From: Pirellulaceae bacterium
GTDB taxonomy: Bacteria; Planctomycetota; Planctomycetia; Pirellulales; Pirellulaceae
Direction: 5' to 3'
Assembly (NCBI GenBank): GCA_030744095.1
Contig: JASLRF010000188.1
Location: 1-6,888, forward strand
DNA: 6,888 nt
Shown: positions 5,695-6,888 of the stretch, one piece after another
Layout: every line of letters begins with the position of its first letter
Numbering within the stretch: position 1 is the first letter of the stretch
Notes under the pieces: generated by a model
Databases searched by the model: none
The model's input: only the letters and a program-made list of their open reading frames with translations
Told to the model about the DNA's origin: nothing
Translations under genes and position numbers: made by a program

Positions 5695-6855
5695 ATGCGC
5701 ATCGCCCACGTGATTACGCGAATGATTGTTGGCGGCGCGCAAGAGAACACGCTGTTCACGTGCGAGGATCTGATCCGCGATCATGGCGACGAAGTTTTGC
5801 TGATCACTGGTCCCGCTTTGGGGCCCGAAGGCAATCTGCTAACCGGGCAACGCGGCCGGATCGTTCCGCAATCTGTCGTTCCCAGCCTGCGTCGCGCAAT
5901 TCATCCTGTACGCGATCTGCGCGCCTATTGGGAGATCAAACGCCAATTGCGAGATTTCCGACCGGAGGTCGTGCACACGCACAGTGCCAAGGGAGGCATA
6001 CTGGGACGCACGGCGGCCGCGGCGCTGGGAGTTCCTGCAATTGTTCACACCGTGCACGGGGCTCCATTTCACGATTTTCAGAGCAGGGGGGCCCGGTCGT
6101 TTTTTCGCCTGTGTGAGAAGTTTGCTGCACGACGTTGCCACGCACTGATCAGTGTCGCTGATGCGATGACCGAGCAACTGGTTGAAGCCGACGTTGCGCC
6201 ACGCGACAAGTTCACCACAATTTACAGCGGCATGGATGTTGCTCCACTGTTGAACGCCGATGCAGAGCGTCTCGCGACGCGTCGCGAACTTGGGTTCGAC
6301 ACGGATCATGTGGTTGTCGGCAAGATCGCCAGACTTTTCCATCTGAAGGGCCACCAGTACTTGATCGAAGCAGCAGCGTTGGCGGTCAAGGATTGTCCAA
6401 GACTGAGGTATCTCTTGATTGGAGACGGCATCCTTCGAGCTGAGCTGGAAGCGAAGATCGCTGAGGCAGGGCTGACAGCATACTTCCGTTTTACCGGCCT
6501 CGTTGATCCACAACGCATCCCAACACTCGTTGGAGCAATGGATGCTTTGGTGCATTGCAGTCTCCGCGAAGGGCTTGCCCGGGCATTGCCACAAGCGTTG
6601 ATCGCCGGAAAACCCGCGATCAGCTACGACATCGATGGCGCACGCGAAGTCATCGTCAACGGTGAGACCGGTTACCTGTTGCCCGCTCGGAGCGTCGAGC
6701 CGCTGGCGGAAGCACTGGTCGACGTCGCCTCGAACGACCAACGCCGGCGGCAGATGGGCCAAATTGGCCGTGAGCGCTTCACCGAGCAATTTCGGCACGA
6801 AAACATGACGGCACAGATCCGCTTGCTCTATCAGCGGCTCGTCCAGAACCGATGA
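5695..6855 (+). CDS. Family 4 glycosyltransferase (GT-B fold)
   Basis: The 386-residue cytoplasmic or membrane-peripheral enzyme should transfer a sugar from a nucleotide donor, probably to a cell-surface glycan or lipid. The N-terminal acceptor-side domain (about 1-190) has the Gly-rich GGAQENT loop (13-19) and HTHSAKGGILGR (94-105). The C-terminal donor domain has GKIARLFHLKG (209-219), whose Arg213 and Lys218 fit the phosphate-binding pair, then LIGDG (241-245), and REGLARALPQ (291-300) with GAREV (315-319). In the usual EX7E motif the first Glu is E292, but the second position is Gln300. ATG 5695 is preferred over TTG 5689 because it gives the standard MRIAHVI start. It has no Shine-Dalgarno site; the 36-base spacer after truA is CA-rich and open. 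Donor and acceptor cannot be named from sequence. The long frame on the opposite strand (5839-6798) is a shadow. Confidence 0.88.
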   Translation: MRIAHVITRMIVGGAQENTLFTCEDLIRDHGDEVLLITGPALGPEGNLLTGQRGRIVPQSVVPSLRRAIHPVRDLRAYWEIKRQLRDFRPEVVHTHSAKGGILGRTAAAALGVPAIVHTVHGAPFHDFQSRGARSFFRLCEKFAARRCHALISVADAMTEQLVEADVAPRDKFTTIYSGMDVAPLLNADAERLATRRELGFDTDHVVVGKIARLFHLKGHQYLIEAAALAVKDCPRLRYLLIGDGILRAELEAKIAEAGLTAYFRFTGLVDPQRIPTLVGAMDALVHCSLREGLARALPQALIAGKPAISYDIDGAREVIVNGETGYLLPARSVEPLAEALVDVASNDQRRRQMGQIGRERFTEQFRHENMTAQIRLLYQRLVQNR

Positions 6856-6888
6856 TGTCGCGGGCCAAACTGTCGACTGTGGGCCGCC
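6852..6888 (+). CDS. Possible start of the next gene, cut by window end
   Basis: Two adjacent ATGs (6852 and 6855) overlap the glycosyltransferase stop in the sequence GATGATG. The frame stays open to the window end (MMSRAKLSTVGR). Such overlap is typical of translational coupling, but twelve codons are too few to identify a product or to be sure a gene exists. Confidence 0.3.
   Translation, partial: MMSRAKLSTVGR

Noticed and set aside
5839..6798. 319-codon minus-strand frame
   Set aside because: It lies fully antisense to the glycosyltransferase, whose family motifs run the whole length. The antisense protein has no recognisable domain and is Cys/Gln-rich in the way typical of shadow frames.

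Overview
The window looks like chromosomal DNA from a planctomycete, probably from the Pirellulales/Rhodopirellula side of the phylum. This is an inference from gene content and style: a secreted FG-GAP/VCBS repeat protein with tryptophan-rich repeats, a moderately GC-rich base composition, genes with and without Shine-Dalgarno sites mixed together, and the asd-truA-glycosyltransferase order. There is no rRNA or other marker gene to settle it. No tRNA, rRNA, CRISPR array, insertion sequence or phage gene was seen.

Left part (1-813, minus strand): the 5' part of a gene for an exported calcium-binding-type repeat protein. It runs off the left edge without a stop codon. It has a strong Shine-Dalgarno site, a signal peptide and five Asp-rich repeats. 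A divergent intergenic region (814-1096) separates it from a plus-strand pair for phosphate uptake: a PhoU-like DUF47 protein (1097-1771) and a Pit-type inorganic phosphate transporter (1917-3425). A 49-codon ORF exactly bridges this pair. It overlaps the stop of the first gene as TGATG and the start of the second as ATGA, which suggests translational coupling.

Middle (3426-3804): a 379-base stretch with no convincing gene. It holds a 14-bp stem-loop (3523-3560), an 11-base direct repeat, a second small hairpin and a candidate promoter for the next gene.

Right part (3805-6855, plus strand): three housekeeping or envelope genes in tandem. They are asd (aspartate-semialdehyde dehydrogenase, lysine/threonine/methionine and diaminopimelate pathway), truA (tRNA pseudouridine 38-40 synthase) and a GT-B family 4 glycosyltransferase. 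A further gene may begin at 6852/6855, overlapping the glycosyltransferase stop codon. Nothing links the functions of these three beyond close spacing in one direction.

Most of the window is ordinary chromosomal sequence. I see no clear new system. The points most worth checking are the bridging small ORF in the DUF47-pit operon, the structured intergenic region before asd, the hairpin just upstream of truA, and the left-edge repeat protein that is easy to miss because it has no stop codon in the window.
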